Shown here in pieces: positions 5,627 to 7,291 of a DNA stretch of 7,291 nucleotides. Made by a program: the position numbers and the translations under genes. The notes under the pieces were generated by a model that worked only from the letters and a program-made list of their open reading frames with translations, made no database searches and had not been told where the DNA came from. This DNA is from JASHVB01 sp049522565 (lineage in GTDB: Bacteria; Pseudomonadota; Alphaproteobacteria; Acetobacterales; Acetobacteraceae), in the NCBI GenBank assembly GCA_049522565.1, contig JBEKNT010000359.1, forward strand, positions 1-7,291. Direction: 5' to 3'. Numbering within the stretch: position 1 is the stretch's first letter; every line of letters starts with the position of its first letter.

Positions 5627-6860
5627 TCTCGCTCGCCTCCAGCACCGGCGCCATGCGTGCCAGCCGCGCCCGCGCCAGCAGCCAGGCCAGCGCGCAGAGC
5701 ACACAGCCGATCAGGACCGGTAGCTGGAGCCCGAACCAGCCGGCAACGGAGCCATAGGACAGCGCACCGATCGCCGGCGCAGCACGCGTGATCATCCCCC
5801 ACAGGCTCAGCATGCGCCCCACCATCGCCGGCGAGGCGGAGTTCTGCAGCAGCGTCTGGATCGAGATGCCATGGATCGTGGTCGCCGCGCCCATTGCGGC
5901 GATACACAGGACGCCCACCTCGAATCGATGGGTCGCAACGAAGCCCGCGGTGGCCAGCGCCAGCACCAAGCCAGCACCGACCGCCAGCCGCGTCAGCCCA
6001 CTCAGCCGGCCACGGATCGCCACCGTGAAGCCGCCCACCAACGCGGCGAGCCCCATCGTGCTGGCCAGCGTTGCCAAGCCGCGCGCGTCCCGCCCGAACA
6101 GGTCGGCGACGTAGGGCGGCAGGATCTCGGTCACCGCCCGCAGCATCACGCCGACAGCGGCGGCGAACAGCAGGATCGGGCCGATCCCGGTATGCCGCGC
6201 AGCGTAGCGGATGCCCTCCACCGCGTCGTGCAGCACACTGTGGCTGCCCCGGTGACCGCGGCGGATCGACGGGTCCAGCCGCAGCATCGTCATCGTCACG
6301 CTGGCGTAGAGGAACGCCACGCAGTTGCAGGCGATCGGCGGCACCACACCCCAGGCGGCGATCATCGGCCCGGACAAGGCCGGCCCGATGAAGCGCGCAA
6401 CATTGTAGGTGAGCGAGTTCAGCGCCACCGCGCCGGGCAGGTAGGTCCGCGGCACCAGGCCGGGCACCAGGCATTGCCGCGCCGGCTGCGCAAAGGTCTC
6501 GGCGATGCCGTTGCAGGCAGCCAGCGCGATCATGAACTCGATGCGGATCAGCCCGGTGACGATCAGCAGCACCAGCACCGCCGCCTGCCCGGCGGCGACG
6601 AACTGCGAGACCATGGTCAGCCGCACCCGGTCCATCCGGTCCGCCACCGCCCCGGCCAGCGGCGAGACGATCACCGAGGGCGCCAGGTTGCAGAATGCCA
6701 GGACGCTGACCCAGAACGCCGAATGGGTCAGCTCCCAGGCCAGCCAGTCGGTGGCGACCCGCTGCATCCACGAGCCGGTCCAGCAGGCGACGCTGCCGCC
6801 ATAGAAGATCCGTGCGTTACGCTGGGCCAGGACTCCGCCGACGGCTGAAAGGCTGGCCAC
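5616..6860 (-). CDS. Major facilitator superfamily exporter, MFS_3 (EntS-like) family
   Basis: The 414-residue inner-membrane protein has the hydrophobic profile of a twelve-helix MFS carrier. It opens like MFS_3 proteins: RNARIFYGGSVACWTGSWMQ (14-33). A motif-A-type loop, GAVADRMDRVRL (70-81), lies between helices 2 and 3. AQPARQCLVPGLVP (124-137) and ALNSLTYNVARFIGPALSG (146-164) are the hallmark blocks of the EntS/YbdA branch. Members export siderophores, drugs or other small molecules using the proton gradient; the substrate here cannot be told, and no biosynthetic genes adjoin. The central loop (about 194-225) is basic, as usual. GTG at 6860 is the only upstream start possible, because the preceding lipoprotein's TGA lies in the same frame four codons before it; the ribosome binding site is poor. 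The last codons form one copy of the degenerate repeat array. Confidence 0.92.
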   Translation of the reverse strand: MASLSAVGGVLAQRNARIFYGGSVACWTGSWMQRVATDWLAWELTHSAFWVSVLAFCNLAPSVIVSPLAGAVADRMDRVRLTMVSQFVAAGQAAVLVLLIVTGLIRIEFMIALAACNGIAETFAQPARQCLVPGLVPRTYLPGAVALNSLTYNVARFIGPALSGPMIAAWGVVPPIACNCVAFLYASVTMTMLRLDPSIRRGHRGSHSVLHDAVEGIRYAARHTGIGPILLFAAAVGVMLRAVTEILPPYVADLFGRDARGLATLASTMGLAALVGGFTVAIRGRLSGLTRLAVGAGLVLALATAGFVATHRFEVGVLCIAAMGAATTIHGISIQTLLQNSASPAMVGRMLSLWGMITRAAPAIGALSYGSVAGWFGLQLPVLIGCVLCALAWLLARARLARMAPVLEASETLA

Positions 6861-6869
6861 TAGCGCGGA

Positions 6870-7291
6870 TCAGGGCCGCGCGATGGGCGTGGGACCGGGC
6901 GGCGAGGTGCCCGGATCCGGCGTCCGATCACCCTCGGCGCCGGTATTGCGCTCGCAGTCGCTCACCATGCTGTCGCGCTCATAGATCTGGGAGAGCCCCC
7001 GATCCGGGATACCCGGCTGATAATTCGCCGAGAACGGCGTATTCACCTGCGAGGCCGGGGCATAGATCGTGTCGCGGTGGCGGATGTTGTAAAGCTCGTC
7101 GGCGCGCTGCCGGCACGCCGCCGCGGTCTGCGCATTCGCCTGCGCCTGCGCGCTGCCGGGTGGCGGACCGAACGCCGCGCACCCCCCGAGCAAGCACAGC
7201 ACCAGCGCCAGGGAAAGCTTGCGCCCACCCCCTGTCAGTGCGCGTTGGCCACCGGCCGGCGGCGGCCGACCCGCCCTGAATGAAACTGCGG
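6870..7291 (-). CDS. Small lipoprotein of unknown function (start not visible, probably 5'-partial)
   Basis: The frame is open from the right edge to TGA at 6870. A lipoprotein signal is clear: basic GGGRK, hydrophobic LSLALVLCLL, then the lipobox LGGC with the lipidated Cys encoded near 7181. Ala at +2 suggests sorting to the outer membrane. The mature part is about 103 residues. It holds an Ala/Gln-rich linker, then CRQRADELYNIRH (Cys23 counting the lipidated Cys as 1), TPFSANYQPGI, GLSQIYERDSMVSDCERN (Cys76) and a Pro/Gly-rich tail. Cys23 and Cys76 could form a disulfide. I recall uncharacterised Acetobacteraceae proteins of this type, but assign no function. GTG at 7202 is the only standard start in view, and it would cut the signal peptide to a few residues. 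The true start is therefore a rare CTG (7238) or lies outside the window. The exporter follows nine bases after the stop. Confidence 0.7.
   Translation of the reverse strand, partial: AVSFRAGRPPPAGGQRALTGGGRKLSLALVLCLLGGCAAFGPPPGSAQAQANAQTAAACRQRADELYNIRHRDTIYAPASQVNTPFSANYQPGIPDRGLSQIYERDSMVSDCERNTGAEGDRTPDPGTSPPGPTPIARP

Noticed and set aside
5599..6771. Minus-strand frame of 390 codons overlapping the exporter
   Set aside because: It is an alternative frame of the MFS gene with Gly/Arg/Ala-rich low-complexity product; the other frame has all MFS_3 hallmarks.
5871..6848. Plus-strand open frame of 325 codons
   Set aside because: It is antisense to the exporter; its His/Arg/Gln-rich product is typical of shadow frames.
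1..7291. Insertion sequences, CRISPR arrays, toxin-antitoxin pairs, defence genes, tRNA or rRNA
   Set aside because: I saw no transposase, regularly spaced identical repeats, known toxin or antitoxin motifs, or RNA gene signatures on reading both strands.

Overview
The window is GC-rich with GC-biased third codon positions, and every gene I can support lies on the minus strand. Protein character, GTG/TTG starts and a palindromic repeat with a GGCCGGG core point to an alphaproteobacterium. Rhodospirillales, perhaps Acetobacteraceae, is my best guess. This rests on memory of similar proteins and repeats, not on a search. No RNA gene, insertion sequence, phage gene or CRISPR array was seen.

Read in the direction of transcription (high to low coordinates), the window opens with a small lipoprotein whose start is not visible (6870 to the right edge). 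Nine bases after its stop codon comes an EntS-type major facilitator (MFS_3) exporter (5616-6860). The exporter stop codon lies inside a set of degenerate ~16-bp repeats (5528-5626). Next is a RidA/YjgF-family protein (5120-5470), followed by a strong hairpin (5044-5091). A 310-bp spacer then holds two further inverted repeats and one perfect DnaA box. It leads into a secreted CHAP-domain cysteine amidase/peptidase (3988-4809). Just past that gene's stop is a nested palindromic REP-like element (3853-3962).

The left half looks like part of a surface-glycan or lipid-sugar modification locus. It contains a family 2 glycosyltransferase (2577-3608), an atypical NAD(P)-dependent epimerase/reductase with an unrecognised C-terminal extension (1087-2364), and a GMC-type flavoprotein oxidoreductase with a four-cysteine motif (left edge to 1090). 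The reductase and flavoprotein genes overlap by three bases and are probably translationally coupled. The glycan role is inferred from gene company only.

Nothing here is a clear new defence or mobile system. The items most worth checking are the tetracysteine GMC enzyme paired with the extended reductase, the nested REP element, the degenerate repeats at the exporter 3' end, and the DnaA-box/inverted-repeat cluster upstream of the CHAP gene.
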